Notes: generated by a model from the sequence alone, not told the origin. A stretch of 64,000 nt of DNA from Polaromonas sp. JS666 (GCF_900103405.1 NZ_FNHX01000002.1:438496-502495); one strand, 5' to 3'; shown: positions 36,273 to 45,841, numbered from the stretch's first letter. Numbers and translations: made by a program.

Positions 36273-36863
36273 TCACGGCATGGTATGCGCAGGAGCATTT
36301 TTGTAGCTGGCGCGTGGAACCGCGCGTTCTTCCAGGCTCTCGACCAAAGCGTCAATCGATGACGACGACGCTGAGAGGGTGGATTTTGGTACCAACGCCC
36401 ACAGTCCATTCTTGAGCCGGATGCCGAGAACATTGCGGTGCAGAAAGAAAGACTCGACGGACGGCCAAGGTACAAATGATTCAACCCCTCCATCTGTTTC
36501 ATGAAGACCTTGGTCGGTCACAAGCAGTTTGATGGACTTGCTGGGCTTCTGGCGCAGGGACTCTCGAAGCACGAACATGGCCTTGCGCAGCGACAGGAAG
36601 TGCGAGACAAGCATGACGGCCTTCCAGAGGGCCAATCCAGTTGCCAGTACGGCGAGCGCCCATTGATGCGTAAGAGCCGCCAGAAGCGCCAAGGCCGCTG
36701 AAACAAGAAGCCAGACCATTTCGTTCAGGCGAGCCTTCCAGCTGAGCTTGATGAACTCGGCAGATCCAATATGGAATCGAAACAATGCGCTGCGAATGCG
36801 CCAGTCGTAGACGTACTCATAGGACAGTGGTGTCGGCATTCTCGGCCTAGGGTTGGGAGACAT
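36273..36863 (-). CDS. YcxB-like membrane protein
   Basis: Up to 196 residues. Two adjacent hydrophobic helices (about 47-65 and 67-88) follow a soluble start, then a C-terminal domain with LLVTDQGLHETDGGVESFVPWPSVESFF and VLGIRLKNGLWALVPKS, matching the YcxB-like C-terminal (PH-like) pattern. Function is unknown. ATG at 36839 (MPTPLSYEYVYDW) is an alternative start. Its base composition is visibly less GC-rich than its neighbours and codon choice is less biased, suggesting recent acquisition. Confidence 0.72.
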   Translation of the reverse strand: MSPNPRPRMPTPLSYEYVYDWRIRSALFRFHIGSAEFIKLSWKARLNEMVWLLVSAALALLAALTHQWALAVLATGLALWKAVMLVSHFLSLRKAMFVLRESLRQKPSKSIKLLVTDQGLHETDGGVESFVPWPSVESFFLHRNVLGIRLKNGLWALVPKSTLSASSSSIDALVESLEERAVPRASYKNAPAHTMP

Positions 36864-37044
36864 TGAGTCGAATGGGCGGCGGGTTTGGCCTTTGCCGGAC
36901 TATAGCTTTACATCGGGCCATCATCGGTACGGCCTTGCCTTTTCGGCCAGCGTCGCGGCACATACCGCACCCGATCTGGAACACTTCATGCTTGCTGCAC
37001 CGCACCAATCCCGATTGGATGTCTTGGTGGAACAGGAGCACCCC

Positions 37045-37467
37045 ATGCTGGACCGCAGCGCGACCAAGTTTTCCCACGTCAAACCCGGCGACACGCAGTT
37101 TGTCTCCGGCGGCTTGCGCGATTTCTTTTTGTACCGCGACCTCGGCATTGCCGACGCCACCAACGGCCAGGTGATCGCGCACCTTGTCAAGGCGAACATG
37201 GCACCGGAAACGGGCACCGGATGGCACCGTCATGAGGCGGATTTCCAGATCGTCATCATGGTCAAAGGCTGGGCCCGCTTTATGTACGAAGACAAGGAAA
37301 CCCTGGTCGAGGCCGGCGACGTGGTGCACCAGCGGCCGGGCATCAAACACTTCCTGTTCGACTATTCGCCCGACATGGAATACCTGGAAATTGTCGGGCC
37401 GGCGGATTTCAAATCCATAGACGTCGACCCGGTCTGCAATATCCCACCTCCCACTCCATGGAAATAA
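37045..37467 (+). CDS. small cupin-domain protein
   Basis: About 140 residues forming a single cupin. Motif 1 is GTGWHRHEADFQIVIMVKG (HxH plus E metal ligands) and motif 2 is GDVVHQRPGIKHFLFD. It probably binds a divalent metal; enzyme or sensor function is unknown. ATG at 37045 has AGGAG six bases upstream. The frame is open further upstream to 36853, but that part lacks homology-like sequence and no ribosome site supports it. Confidence 0.82.
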   Translation: MLDRSATKFSHVKPGDTQFVSGGLRDFFLYRDLGIADATNGQVIAHLVKANMAPETGTGWHRHEADFQIVIMVKGWARFMYEDKETLVEAGDVVHQRPGIKHFLFDYSPDMEYLEIVGPADFKSIDVDPVCNIPPPTPWK

Positions 37468-37504
37468 CCGTCCTCTGGTAGACCCGCCTTATTCCAGTGA
37501 CATC

Positions 37505-37584
37505 GCGGAACCGGCTTTGCCGGGCCGCAGGTGTCGCCCCCTGCAAGGGGGGAACAGGCTACACGCAGTGAGCCTGGACGGGGG
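37505..37584 (-). repeat. three-hairpin 3'-UTR repeat, copy 2 (behind the GST gene)
   Basis: Read leftward it begins CCCCCGTCCAGGCTCACTGC three bases after the GST stop, followed by a C6...G5 hairpin and GCGGCCCGGCAAAGCCGG plus TTCCGC. Compared with copy 1, all three hairpins are kept while spacer bases vary, including paired changes in the first stem (GGCT/AGCC kept). Confidence 0.85.
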
Positions 37585-37587
37585 TGT

Positions 37588-38244
37588 TCAAAATTCAGCA
37601 TCAAGTTCATCGATGTCGTCGGGCTCTTTCTTGGCTTCGGCCACCCACTCCTTCATCGCCGGCAACTCCATGATGCGCTTGCAATACGCCGTGCAGGCCT
37701 TGTCCAGTGGGACGTCGTAAGTCAGAAAGCGGGTCACCACGGGCGCATACATGGCATCGGCCACCGACAGCTGCTTGCCGAACAGGTAGGGGCCGCCGTA
37801 GGCGCCCAGGCATTCCTTCCAGATCTCCAGCACCCGGTCTATGTCGGCCTGCGCGCGGGACCAGACCTTGAAGCCGGGGAAGTGGGCCTTGATGTTCATG
37901 GGCAGCGCGGCGCGCAGCGAGGCAAAGCCCGAATGCATTTCGCCGCAGACCGCGCGGCAGTGCGCCCGCAGCTTGACGTCCGCCGGTAGCAGCTGCGCCT
38001 TGGGCTTGATTTCATTGAGGTATTCGGCAATCGCCAGCGTGTCCCAGACCTTGACGCCGTTGTGCTGCAGCGAAGGCACCAGCATGCTGGACGAGAGCAG
38101 CAGCATTTCGGCCTTCATGGCCGGGTCGTCGGGCGGGATCACTTTTTCGGTGAACTCCAGCCCGGCAAACTTCGCCAGCAGCCAGCCGCGCAGCGCCCAG
38201 GCGCCGTAGTTTTTGCTGCTGATCGTCAGGACGGCCTTGGCCAT
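37588..38244 (-). CDS. glutathione S-transferase family protein
   Basis: About 218 residues. The N-terminal thioredoxin-like domain has ISSKNYGAWALRGWLLAKFAG with a Ser near the active-site position, SMLVPSLQHNGVKVWDTLAIAEYL carrying the cis-Pro and the S/T-binding motif. A helical C-terminal domain includes YLFGKQLSVADAMYAPVVTRF. The substrate is unknown. ATG at 38244 (MAKAVLTISS) is chosen from family N-termini. It diverges from the PHB depolymerase gene. Confidence 0.9.
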   Translation of the reverse strand: MAKAVLTISSKNYGAWALRGWLLAKFAGLEFTEKVIPPDDPAMKAEMLLLSSSMLVPSLQHNGVKVWDTLAIAEYLNEIKPKAQLLPADVKLRAHCRAVCGEMHSGFASLRAALPMNIKAHFPGFKVWSRAQADIDRVLEIWKECLGAYGGPYLFGKQLSVADAMYAPVVTRFLTYDVPLDKACTAYCKRIMELPAMKEWVAEAKKEPDDIDELDAEF

Positions 38245-38400
38245 GAGATTGCTCCTTGAACCGCAAAGTTGGCCCCCACTGCCCGGGGCCGGCAACACTC
38301 CGCAAGCCCTGTGCCAGCGCGCGGGGCGGCGGCTACTGGCCCGTAACTTGCCTGCATGCCGGCTACCTGGGCCACAAGCCCGAACCCAGCCAGGAAAACC

Positions 38401-39621
38401 ATGCTTTACCAGGCCTACCAGCTCCAGTCCGACCTGCTGTCCCCGCTTCGCTTGCTGGCGCAGGGCGGCAGCGCGACCCTCTGGCTGGGCAAAACCGAAG
38501 GCAGCCTGCTGCGTAAGCTGTCGGCGTCCATGGAGGTGTTTTCGCGGCTGCGCCTGACGCATTCACGGCCGGCTTACGGCATCAGCTCGGTGAAGGTGGG
38601 TGAGCGCGAACTTGCCGTGACCGAGGAGGCAGTCCTCAGCATGCCTTTCGGCACTTTGCTGCGCTTTAAAAAAGAGCTGCCGGCCGATCTGCCTTACCAG
38701 CCGCCGGTGCTGCTGGTGGCCCCGCTGTCGGGCCACTTCGCGACGCTGCTGCGCGAGACCGTGCGCACGCTGCTGCAGGACCATGACGTCTACATCACCG
38801 ACTGGCACAACGCGCGCGACGTCGCCCTGCGCCATGGGCCCTTCGCGCTGGACGACTACATAGACCACATGATCCGTTTCACCCGGGCCATAGGCCCCGG
38901 CACCCACGTGGTGGCGGTGTGCCAGCCCTGCGTGGCGGCGCTGGCGGCCGCGGCCATCATGGCCGAAGACGATGACCCGGCCCAGCCGCGCAGCCTGACC
39001 CTGATGGCCGGGCCGGTGGACTGCCGCGTGAACCCGACCGGCGTCAACACACTCGCCACCAGCAAGCCGATTGAGTGGTTCGAGAAAAATCTGATCAGCC
39101 ACGTGCCGCTGCCGCACGCGGGCTATATGCGGCGCGTCTACCCGGGCTTTGTGCAGCTCAGCGCCTTCCTGAGCATGAACCTGGACCGGCACAAAAAATC
39201 CTTCCAGGACATGTACCAGCACCTGCTGGACGGCGACCTGGAAAAGGCCAACGTCATCCGCGTGTTCTACGACGAGTACCTGGCCGTCAACGACCTGCCC
39301 GCCGAGTTCTACCTGGAGACCGTCGAGAAAGTGTTCCAGACCTACGAGCTGCCGCTGGGCAAGCTCAGCTACCGCGGCCGCCTCGTCAAACCCGCGGCGA
39401 TCCGGCGCACCGCGCTGATGACAGTAGAGGGCGAGCGCGACGACATCTGCTCAGTCGGGCAGACGGTGGCGGCGCAAGACCTTTGCACCGGCATACGGCC
39501 TTACATGAAGACACACCATGTGCAGACGGGGGTGGGGCACTATGGCGTGTTCAGCGGGCGCAAATGGAACCAGCAGATTTATCCGCGGGTCAGGGAGATG
39601 ATTCATTCGAGTCTGGGTTAA
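38401..39621 (+). CDS. phaZ: intracellular polyhydroxyalkanoate (PHB) depolymerase
   Basis: A 406-residue PhaZa1-type depolymerase that mobilises storage PHB. The nucleophile region is VVAVCQPCVAALAA, with Cys (about 174) in place of Ser as in the Ralstonia intracellular enzymes. Other family stretches are RPAYGISSV, LLVAPLSGHFATLLRETVRTLL, YITDWHNARDV and the C-terminal His region TGVGHYGVFSGRKW. There is no signal peptide. ATG at 38401 begins MLYQAYQLQSD, the usual start of these proteins. Confidence 0.94.
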   Translation: MLYQAYQLQSDLLSPLRLLAQGGSATLWLGKTEGSLLRKLSASMEVFSRLRLTHSRPAYGISSVKVGERELAVTEEAVLSMPFGTLLRFKKELPADLPYQPPVLLVAPLSGHFATLLRETVRTLLQDHDVYITDWHNARDVALRHGPFALDDYIDHMIRFTRAIGPGTHVVAVCQPCVAALAAAAIMAEDDDPAQPRSLTLMAGPVDCRVNPTGVNTLATSKPIEWFEKNLISHVPLPHAGYMRRVYPGFVQLSAFLSMNLDRHKKSFQDMYQHLLDGDLEKANVIRVFYDEYLAVNDLPAEFYLETVEKVFQTYELPLGKLSYRGRLVKPAAIRRTALMTVEGERDDICSVGQTVAAQDLCTGIRPYMKTHHVQTGVGHYGVFSGRKWNQQIYPRVREMIHSSLG

Positions 39622-39628
39622 GGTCGGC

Positions 39629-40852
39629 TCACCGCCCCCGCCTACCCCACGCCACCAATCCTCCAATCACCCCCATCACCAACACCAAACCCAAAATCAC
39701 CCCCCGCCCCTCCATCACCCCGGCAAACACCCCCACCAGCATGCCGGCCAGCGGTTGCGACAGGTTGTTGAACATCACGATCACGCCGGTGGTCTTGCCC
39801 AGGTCCTTGGGCGGGATGAGCTTTTGGCGCAGGCTGCGGATGTAGACGTTGAACATCTTGTCAAAACCGATCACCAGCAAAAACCCGGCGGTGTAGACCC
39901 AGAAGTTGCCGGCCAGCCCGGTGAGCAGCCCGCCGGCCAGCATCACGGTGTAGGACACCAGGCCCAGGGTGCGCAGAGGCAGCACGGTGCGGGCAATCAC
40001 CAGCAGGATGATCACGGTGGCCACGGCGCCCGCCGTTTGCAGCACGGCATAGTCGCCGGCCGAGCGCTGCAGCAGGCCGGTTACCATGGCGGCCGAGGTG
40101 GCCAGGGTGACGCCTATCACCAGGTTGACACCCGCCGCCAGGGCAATTACCTGCTTCAAGCCCGGCAGGTGCAACACCTGCGACAAGGCAGTGCGTATGG
40201 GCGCGGTCCAGTGGCCGGGGGCCCGCTCAGGTGCGGCCAGGGTGACGGCGCTTCGGCGCTGCCACCAGGTCACGGCGCCGTCGGCAATGAGGAAAAACAC
40301 CGCCGTCGCCCCGACCACCGCGGGCCAGGGCATCCAGCGCAGCAGCAGCGAGGCCAGCAAGGGGCCCAACACCATGCCAAGCTGGTCGGCGAGTTGCGCA
40401 TGGGCCAGCACTTTTTCAAAACGGTGCTGGCGGAAGATTTGCGGCAGCATGACCTCGCGGGCCATCAGGCCCTGGGTGGTCAGCACGCCGCAGACGGCCG
40501 ACAGCGCGATCAGCCAGCCAACGCCGCCGACCCACTGGAAGGCGATGACGCCGGCAAAACACACCAGCGCGCGATACAGCTGGCTGATGCGCAGCAGCTT
40601 GAGCGGAGAGACGCGGTCGCACAGCGCGCCGCAGACCGGAAAGGCCAGGAAGCGCGGAAGGGTCTCGAGAGTGAAAGCAATGCCGGACCAGGCGACGCTA
40701 CCGGTGGCTTCGAACACCACCAGGGGCACAAGAAACAGCAGGATCTGGTCGGCCAGCCGGGAGAAAAACAGCGAGGCATAAAACAGCAGCCCGCCGGCGT
40801 CACGCTTGTCGCTCACCCCTGCCCTCGCTTGCGCCCTGCGTGCCTTGCGCAC
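39629..40852 (-). CDS. major facilitator superfamily transporter
   Basis: A 407-residue protein with twelve predicted membrane helices. LADQILLFLVPLVVFEATGSVAWSGIAFTLETLPRFLAFPVCGALCDRVSP matches MFS_3/EntS-like exporters, with the loop 2-3 motif GALCDR. The C-terminal half retains KDLGKTTGVIVMFNNLSQPL. The substrate is unknown; no siderophore genes lie nearby. It converges on phaZ. Confidence 0.85.
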   Translation of the reverse strand: MRKARRAQARAGVSDKRDAGGLLFYASLFFSRLADQILLFLVPLVVFEATGSVAWSGIAFTLETLPRFLAFPVCGALCDRVSPLKLLRISQLYRALVCFAGVIAFQWVGGVGWLIALSAVCGVLTTQGLMAREVMLPQIFRQHRFEKVLAHAQLADQLGMVLGPLLASLLLRWMPWPAVVGATAVFFLIADGAVTWWQRRSAVTLAAPERAPGHWTAPIRTALSQVLHLPGLKQVIALAAGVNLVIGVTLATSAAMVTGLLQRSAGDYAVLQTAGAVATVIILLVIARTVLPLRTLGLVSYTVMLAGGLLTGLAGNFWVYTAGFLLVIGFDKMFNVYIRSLRQKLIPPKDLGKTTGVIVMFNNLSQPLAGMLVGVFAGVMEGRGVILGLVLVMGVIGGLVAWGRRGR

Positions 40853-40884
40853 CGGGCCGTTGTTGTTGTTTCAAAAATAGGCGG

Positions 40885-40908
40885 CCGGCGCGCTGCCGGG
40901 CGCCGGCT
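40885..40908 (-). terminator. hairpin after the CBS-domain gene
   Basis: GCCGGCGC (40885-40892) and GCGCCGGC (40901-40908) form an 8-bp stem starting 2 bases after the CBS gene stop. T residues occur on both sides (TTTTT on the plus strand at 40909-40913, and TATTTTTG on the minus strand after 8 bases), so it could act in either direction. Confidence 0.5.
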
Positions 40909-40910
40909 TT

Positions 40911-41366
40911 TTAATTGTGGTCGGCGGCGTCCTCGGCCGGCCAGTCGCGGATATAGGCCTTGAGCATCTTGTTTTCGAAGTTCTGGCTGTCGACCACGGC
41001 CTTGGCCACGTCGTAGAGGCTGATCACGCCCATCAGGACTTTCTGGTTCATCACGGGCATGTAGCGCGCGTGGCGCTCCAGCATCATGCGTCGGACTTCG
41101 TCGAGCTCGGTTTCGGAGGTGCAGGTAAGCGGGTGGTCGTCCATGGCGGTGCGCACCAGCGTGCTGCCGATCTCGCCGCCGTTCTTGACGATGTAGACGA
41201 TGACCTCGCGGAAGGTCAGCATGCCGACCAGGTCGCCGTGTTCCATGACGACCAGCGAGCCTATGTCTTTGTCGGCCATGACCTGCGCCGCCTTGGCCAG
41301 GGGTTCGTCAGGCTGGACGGTGTAAAGCGTGTTGCCCTTAACGCGCAGTATGTCTAGAACCTTCAT
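40911..41366 (-). CDS. CBS-domain pair protein
   Basis: A 151-residue protein consisting of two CBS motifs: VKGNTLYTVQPDEPLAKAAQVMADKDIGSLVV with GMLTFREVI, and TSETELDEVRRMMLERHARYMPV with GVISLYDVAKAVV. Such stand-alone Bateman modules bind adenine nucleotides and report energy state. The partner is not evident from neighbours. It diverges from metY with about 150 bases between them. Confidence 0.92.
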   Translation of the reverse strand: MKVLDILRVKGNTLYTVQPDEPLAKAAQVMADKDIGSLVVMEHGDLVGMLTFREVIVYIVKNGGEIGSTLVRTAMDDHPLTCTSETELDEVRRMMLERHARYMPVMNQKVLMGVISLYDVAKAVVDSQNFENKMLKAYIRDWPAEDAADHN

Positions 41367-41520
41367 GGCGATCTCCTCGGTTGTGCAGCCAACATGCCCT
41401 CATTGTCCCACCGCAGCGCGGCGGGAAGGGGAATTCAGTTTAAATATAGCCCACAATCAAACGGCGGGTTGCAACAATTTCCCCGCGCACCGCCACTTTT
41501 TTTCTGACTGGAGACAAACC

Positions 41521-42834
41521 ATGCCCGGTTATTCCGATCCCGGCTTCGACACCCTCGCGCTGCACGCGGGTGCCGCGCCCGACCCGAGCACCGGCGCGCG
41601 CGCCGTGCCGATTCACCTGACCACCTCCTTCGTCTTCGAATCCAGCGACCACGCGGCCAGCCTCTTTAACCTGGAGCGCGCGGGCCACGTCTATTCGCGC
41701 ATCAGCAACCCGACCAACGCGGTGCTGGAGCAGCGCGTGTCGGCGCTGGAAGGCGGCATAGGCGCGATCGCCACCGCCAGCGGCCAGGCCGCGCTGCACC
41801 TGTCCATCGCCACGCTGATGGGCGCCGGCTCGCACATCGTGGCCTCGACGGCGCTCTACGGCGGCAGCCAGAACCTGCTGCACTACACCCTGCGCCGCTT
41901 CGGGATAGACACCACCTTCGTCAAGCCCGGCGACATCGACGGCTGGCGCGCGGCGGTGCGACCCACCACCAAGCTGTTTTTCGGCGAAACCGTGGGCAAC
42001 CCGGGCCTGGACGTGCTGGACATCCCGGCGGTGTCGGCGCTGGCCCATGAGGCGGGCGTGCCGCTGCTGGTGGATTCCACCCTGACCTCGCCCTGGCTGG
42101 TCAAGCCTTTCGACCACGGCGCCGACCTGGTCTACCACTCGGCGACCAAGTTCCTGAGCGGCCACGGCACCGTCGTAGGCGGCATCGTGGTGGACGGCGG
42201 CAGCTTCGACTGGGAAAAATCCGGCAAATTCGCCGAGCTGACCGAGGCCTATGACGGCTTTCACAACATGGTGTTCAGCGAGGAAAGCACGGTGGGCGCC
42301 TTTTTGCTGCGCGCGCGGCGCGAAGGCCTGCGCGATTTCGGCGCCTGCATGAGCCCGCACACGGCCTGGCTGATCCTGCAGGGCATAGAAACCCTGCCGC
42401 TGCGCATGGCGCGGCACATGGGCAATACCGAAAAAGTCGTGCAATTCCTGGCCAGCCACCCGCTGGTCTCGCGCGTGGGCCATCCCCTGCTCGAATCCCA
42501 TCCCAGCCATGCGCTGGCCAAAAAACTGCTGCCGCGCGGTGCCGGCTCGGTCTTCAGCTTCGACATCAAGGGCAATCGCGTGCAGGGCAAGGCCTTTATC
42601 GAGGCGCTCAAGGTCTTCAGCCACCTGGCCAATGTCGGCGACTGCCGCAGCCTGGTCATCCACCCAGCCAGCACCACCCACTTCCGCATGACCGACGAGG
42701 CGCTGGCCGCAGGCGGCATCACGCAGGGCACGATACGCCTGTCCATAGGCCTGGAAGACCCGGACGACCTGATCGACGACCTCAAGCGCGCCCTCAAAGC
42801 CGCCGAAAAAGCGGCAGCGAAAGCGGAGGCCTGA
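41521..42834 (+). CDS. metY: O-acetyl/O-succinylhomoserine sulfhydrylase
   Basis: A 437-residue PLP enzyme of the Cys/Met metabolism family. Features are DTLALHAGAAPDPSTGARAVPIHLTTSFVF, YSRISNPTNAVLEQRVSALEGG, and the PLP lysine in HSATKFLSGHGTVVGG (about Lys210). The length and N-terminus fit the MetY/MetZ sulfhydrylases that make homocysteine from acylated homoserine and sulfide. GGAGA precedes the ATG. It is followed directly (2 bases) by an alpha/beta hydrolase gene. No met-type riboswitch is evident upstream. Confidence 0.92.
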   Translation: MPGYSDPGFDTLALHAGAAPDPSTGARAVPIHLTTSFVFESSDHAASLFNLERAGHVYSRISNPTNAVLEQRVSALEGGIGAIATASGQAALHLSIATLMGAGSHIVASTALYGGSQNLLHYTLRRFGIDTTFVKPGDIDGWRAAVRPTTKLFFGETVGNPGLDVLDIPAVSALAHEAGVPLLVDSTLTSPWLVKPFDHGADLVYHSATKFLSGHGTVVGGIVVDGGSFDWEKSGKFAELTEAYDGFHNMVFSEESTVGAFLLRARREGLRDFGACMSPHTAWLILQGIETLPLRMARHMGNTEKVVQFLASHPLVSRVGHPLLESHPSHALAKKLLPRGAGSVFSFDIKGNRVQGKAFIEALKVFSHLANVGDCRSLVIHPASTTHFRMTDEALAAGGITQGTIRLSIGLEDPDDLIDDLKRALKAAEKAAAKAEA

Positions 42835-42836
42835 AC

Positions 42837-43652
42837 ATGTACCTCGACGTCAAGGGCCATAAAACCTATTGCTACACCGGCGGCAAACCTTTTGAGGCCG
42901 CCAAGCCCACCGTGGTGTTTATCCACGGCGTGCTCAACGACCACAGCATCTGGATTCTGCAAACGCGCTATTTCGCGCACCATGGGTTCAACGTGCTGGC
43001 ACCGGACTTGCCCGGCCACTGCAAAAGCGAAGGCGAGCCGCCGAAATCGGTGGAGGAAGCGGCGGACTTCATCATCGCGCTGCTCGACGCGGCCGGCGTG
43101 AAAACCGCCACGCTGGCAGGCCACAGCTTTGGCTCCCTCACGGCCCTGCATGCGGCATCCATCGCGCCTCAGCGGGTGGCGCGCCTGGCCTTGCTGGGCA
43201 CCGCCGCCCCGATGAAGGTTTCGCCCGCGTTGCTGGACAGCGCGCTGAACCAGCCGATGAAGGCCATCGATATGGTGAACACCTTCTCGCATTCCATGCT
43301 GGCGCCGCCGCCCTCGGCGCTGGGCCCGGGCACCTGGCTGTACGGAGGCTCCAAAGCCCTGATGCGGCGGGTGCTGGCCAGCAACACCCAGGTCAACCTG
43401 TTTCACCGCGGCTTCAAAGCCTGCGACGACTACACGGCCGGTGAAGCCGCCATGGACAAGGTGCAGTGCCCGGTGCTGTTCATCCTCGGCAAAGGCGATT
43501 CCATGACCTTGCCCAAAATGGCGGCACCGCTGCAGGCCAAGGCGAAAAATGGCAAAACCGTGCTGCTGCAAGCCGGCCACCAGATGATGACCGAGGCACC
43601 CGAAGAGGTGCTGTTCGCGATCCGCGATTTCCTCCAGGCCCCTTCGGCCTGA
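42837..43652 (+). CDS. alpha/beta-hydrolase fold protein
   Basis: A 271-residue hydrolase with VVFIHGVLNDHSIW (oxyanion region), LAPDLPGHCKSEG, nucleophile elbow LAGHSFGSLTALHAA, acid region FILGKGDSM and late His in LQAGHQMMTEAP. The substrate is unknown. It starts 2 bases after the metY stop and ends 8 bases before the CoA hydrolase/transferase gene, so the three are one transcript; a thioester or acyl substrate is possible but not shown. Confidence 0.88.
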   Translation: MYLDVKGHKTYCYTGGKPFEAAKPTVVFIHGVLNDHSIWILQTRYFAHHGFNVLAPDLPGHCKSEGEPPKSVEEAADFIIALLDAAGVKTATLAGHSFGSLTALHAASIAPQRVARLALLGTAAPMKVSPALLDSALNQPMKAIDMVNTFSHSMLAPPPSALGPGTWLYGGSKALMRRVLASNTQVNLFHRGFKACDDYTAGEAAMDKVQCPVLFILGKGDSMTLPKMAAPLQAKAKNGKTVLLQAGHQMMTEAPEEVLFAIRDFLQAPSA

Positions 43653-43660
43653 CACATCCG

Positions 43661-45799
43661 ATGGCAAGCTCTCTCCTCGTCCCCACACTCGCGCAGGCGG
43701 TGGAGCATGTGCTCACCGCGGTGGAGGGTGACATCGTGCTCGGGCTGCCGCTGGGCATAGGCAAGCCCAACCCCTTTGTGAACCTGCTCTACCGCCGCAT
43801 CAAGGCCATGGGCGGCGAGGCGAATCCCCGGCGCCTGAAAATCATCACCGCGCTGTCGCTGGAAAAACCCGAAGGCAAAAGCGAGCTGGAGCAGAACTTC
43901 CTCGCGCCGCTGGTCGAGCGCGTGTTCAGGGACTACCCCGATCTCGATTACGTGAAAGACCTGCGCACGGGCCTGCTGCCGCCGCATATCGAAGTCTCCG
44001 AGTTCTTCTTCAAGACCGGCGACTACCTCGGCAACGGCCGCGCGCAGCAGGCCTACATCGCCACCAACTACACCTTTGTCGCCCGCGACATGGGGGTGCT
44101 GGGCGTGAACGTGATCGCGCAGGCGGTCGCCGCGCATAACGTGGATGGGGAACTTGCGCTGTCCCTGGGCAGCAACCCCGACGTGACTTTTGAACTCGCC
44201 GAACGCCAGGCCGCGCAAGGCAAGCCGCTGCTCAAGGTGGCTGTGCTCAATCGCCAGATGCCCTTTATGCCCAACCACGCGGTGGCGCCGGCCGGCTTCT
44301 TTGACGTGGTGGTGACAGACGCGGAGGCCACGCACACCCTGTTTGCGCCGCCCAACAACAAGGTCGGCACGGCCGACTACGCGATCGGCCTGCATGCCGC
44401 CAGCCTGGTGGCCGACGGCGGCACGCTGCAGATCGGCATAGGCGCGCTGGGCGACGCCATCGCGCAGGCGCTGATCGTGCGGGACAGCAACAACGACGGC
44501 TACCGCCGCATCATGGCGGCCCTGTGCCCGGACAGCCTGCAAGGCCGCGAGTTGGGCTGCTTTGAGCAAGGCCTGTATGGCTGCTCGGAGATGTTCGTCA
44601 ACGGGCTGCTCAAGCTGGTTGAAGCCGGCATTGTGCGTCGCGAGGTGTTTGACGATGTGGCCTTGCAGAGCCTGGTCAACCAAGGCCGGGCGCCGGGCCT
44701 GGCGGTCAGCACCGACCTGCTGGCTGCCCTGGTCGATGCCGGGCGAATCGGCTCCGCACTGAGTGCCGGCGACCTGGCCTTCCTGCAGCGCTTTGGCGTG
44801 CTCAACAACCAGGTTCGCCTTGCGCCAGACGGTGCGCTCGAGGTGGGCGGCACGCGCATCGCCAACCGGCCGGGCGACCCCGCCGCGCGCATGGCCTTGC
44901 AAGACGCTGGCGGCTTGGGCACGCGCCTGGCGGGCGGCGTGGTCCTGCATGGTGGTTTCTTCCTGGGCCCCACCGATTTTTACGAGCGGCTGCGCGCCAT
45001 GCCGCCCGAGGCGCTGGCCAAAATCGACATGACGCGCATAGCTTTCATCAACCAGCTCCAGGGCCAGAGCCGCCTCAAACAGGCGCAGCGCACCCAGGGC
45101 CGCTTCATGAACACCACCATGATGGTCACGCTGCTGGGCGCGGCGGTGTCCGATGGGCTGGAGTCGGGCCAGGTCGTTTCGGGCGTGGGCGGGCAATACA
45201 ACTTTGTGGCCATGGCGCACGCGCTGCCCGATGCGCGTTCCATCCTGATGCTGCGCGCCACCTATGAGCACAAGGACGGCGTGCGCAGCACCCTGGTGTG
45301 GAACTATGCGTATGAAACCATCCCGCGCCACCTGCGCGACGTGGTCATCACCGAATACGGCGTGGCCGACCTGCGCGCCCAGCCCGACGGCGAAGTCGTC
45401 AAACGGCTGATCGAGATTGCCGACTCGCGCTTTCAGCAGGATCTTGTCGCACAGGCCAAGGCCGCCGGCAAGCTGGACGCCGGCTACGAGGTGCCGGCGC
45501 AGCATCGCCAGAACCTGCCCGAGGTGCTGCGCACCCGGCTGCAGCCCTGGAGCGGGTCGGCGCTGCTACCCGACTTTCCTTTCGGCACCGACCTGACGGC
45601 CGACGAGTTGCGCATCATCGGCGCGCTCAGGCAAATGCAGCACGCCAGCCAGCACCCGGCCGAGCTGCTGGCCATGCTGGCCAAATGCCTGTGGACGGAC
45701 GCCGAGGCGCCGCCCGCCTACCTGCAGAGGCTGGGCCTGGACGACGCCACGAGTTTGCGCAAGATGCTGATGCGCAAACTGTTTGCCGGGAATCTTTAA
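43661..45799 (+). CDS. acetyl-CoA hydrolase/transferase family protein, long form
   Basis: A 712-residue protein. The C-terminal half has class I CoA-transferase features: NNKVGTADYAIGLHAASLVADGGTLQIGIGALGDAIAQAL, a Q-rich GQSRLKQAQRTQGRFMNTTMMVTLLGAAVSDGLESGQVVSGVGGQYNFVAMA region and ITEYGVADLRAQ near the end. Family enzymes move CoA between acetate, succinate or propionate, or hydrolyse acyl-CoA. It is longer than the ~500-residue Cat1/SCACT enzymes; the long form is common in Burkholderiales. ATG at 43661 lies just after the hydrolase stop. Confidence 0.87.
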   Translation: MASSLLVPTLAQAVEHVLTAVEGDIVLGLPLGIGKPNPFVNLLYRRIKAMGGEANPRRLKIITALSLEKPEGKSELEQNFLAPLVERVFRDYPDLDYVKDLRTGLLPPHIEVSEFFFKTGDYLGNGRAQQAYIATNYTFVARDMGVLGVNVIAQAVAAHNVDGELALSLGSNPDVTFELAERQAAQGKPLLKVAVLNRQMPFMPNHAVAPAGFFDVVVTDAEATHTLFAPPNNKVGTADYAIGLHAASLVADGGTLQIGIGALGDAIAQALIVRDSNNDGYRRIMAALCPDSLQGRELGCFEQGLYGCSEMFVNGLLKLVEAGIVRREVFDDVALQSLVNQGRAPGLAVSTDLLAALVDAGRIGSALSAGDLAFLQRFGVLNNQVRLAPDGALEVGGTRIANRPGDPAARMALQDAGGLGTRLAGGVVLHGGFFLGPTDFYERLRAMPPEALAKIDMTRIAFINQLQGQSRLKQAQRTQGRFMNTTMMVTLLGAAVSDGLESGQVVSGVGGQYNFVAMAHALPDARSILMLRATYEHKDGVRSTLVWNYAYETIPRHLRDVVITEYGVADLRAQPDGEVVKRLIEIADSRFQQDLVAQAKAAGKLDAGYEVPAQHRQNLPEVLRTRLQPWSGSALLPDFPFGTDLTADELRIIGALRQMQHASQHPAELLAMLAKCLWTDAEAPPAYLQRLGLDDATSLRKMLMRKLFAGNL

Positions 45800-45841
45800 G
45801 CAGGCTCTGCGAGGATTCATGGGGATTCACCGGACCGCACC

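Noticed and set aside
36853..37044. N-terminal extension of the cupin protein
   Set aside because: No ribosome site and no cupin-like sequence; AGGAG six bases before ATG 37045 marks the start.
41367..41520. Possible SAM- or methionine-responsive riboswitch ahead of metY
   Set aside because: No recognisable aptamer core or terminator/antiterminator pair was found in the 150 bases upstream.
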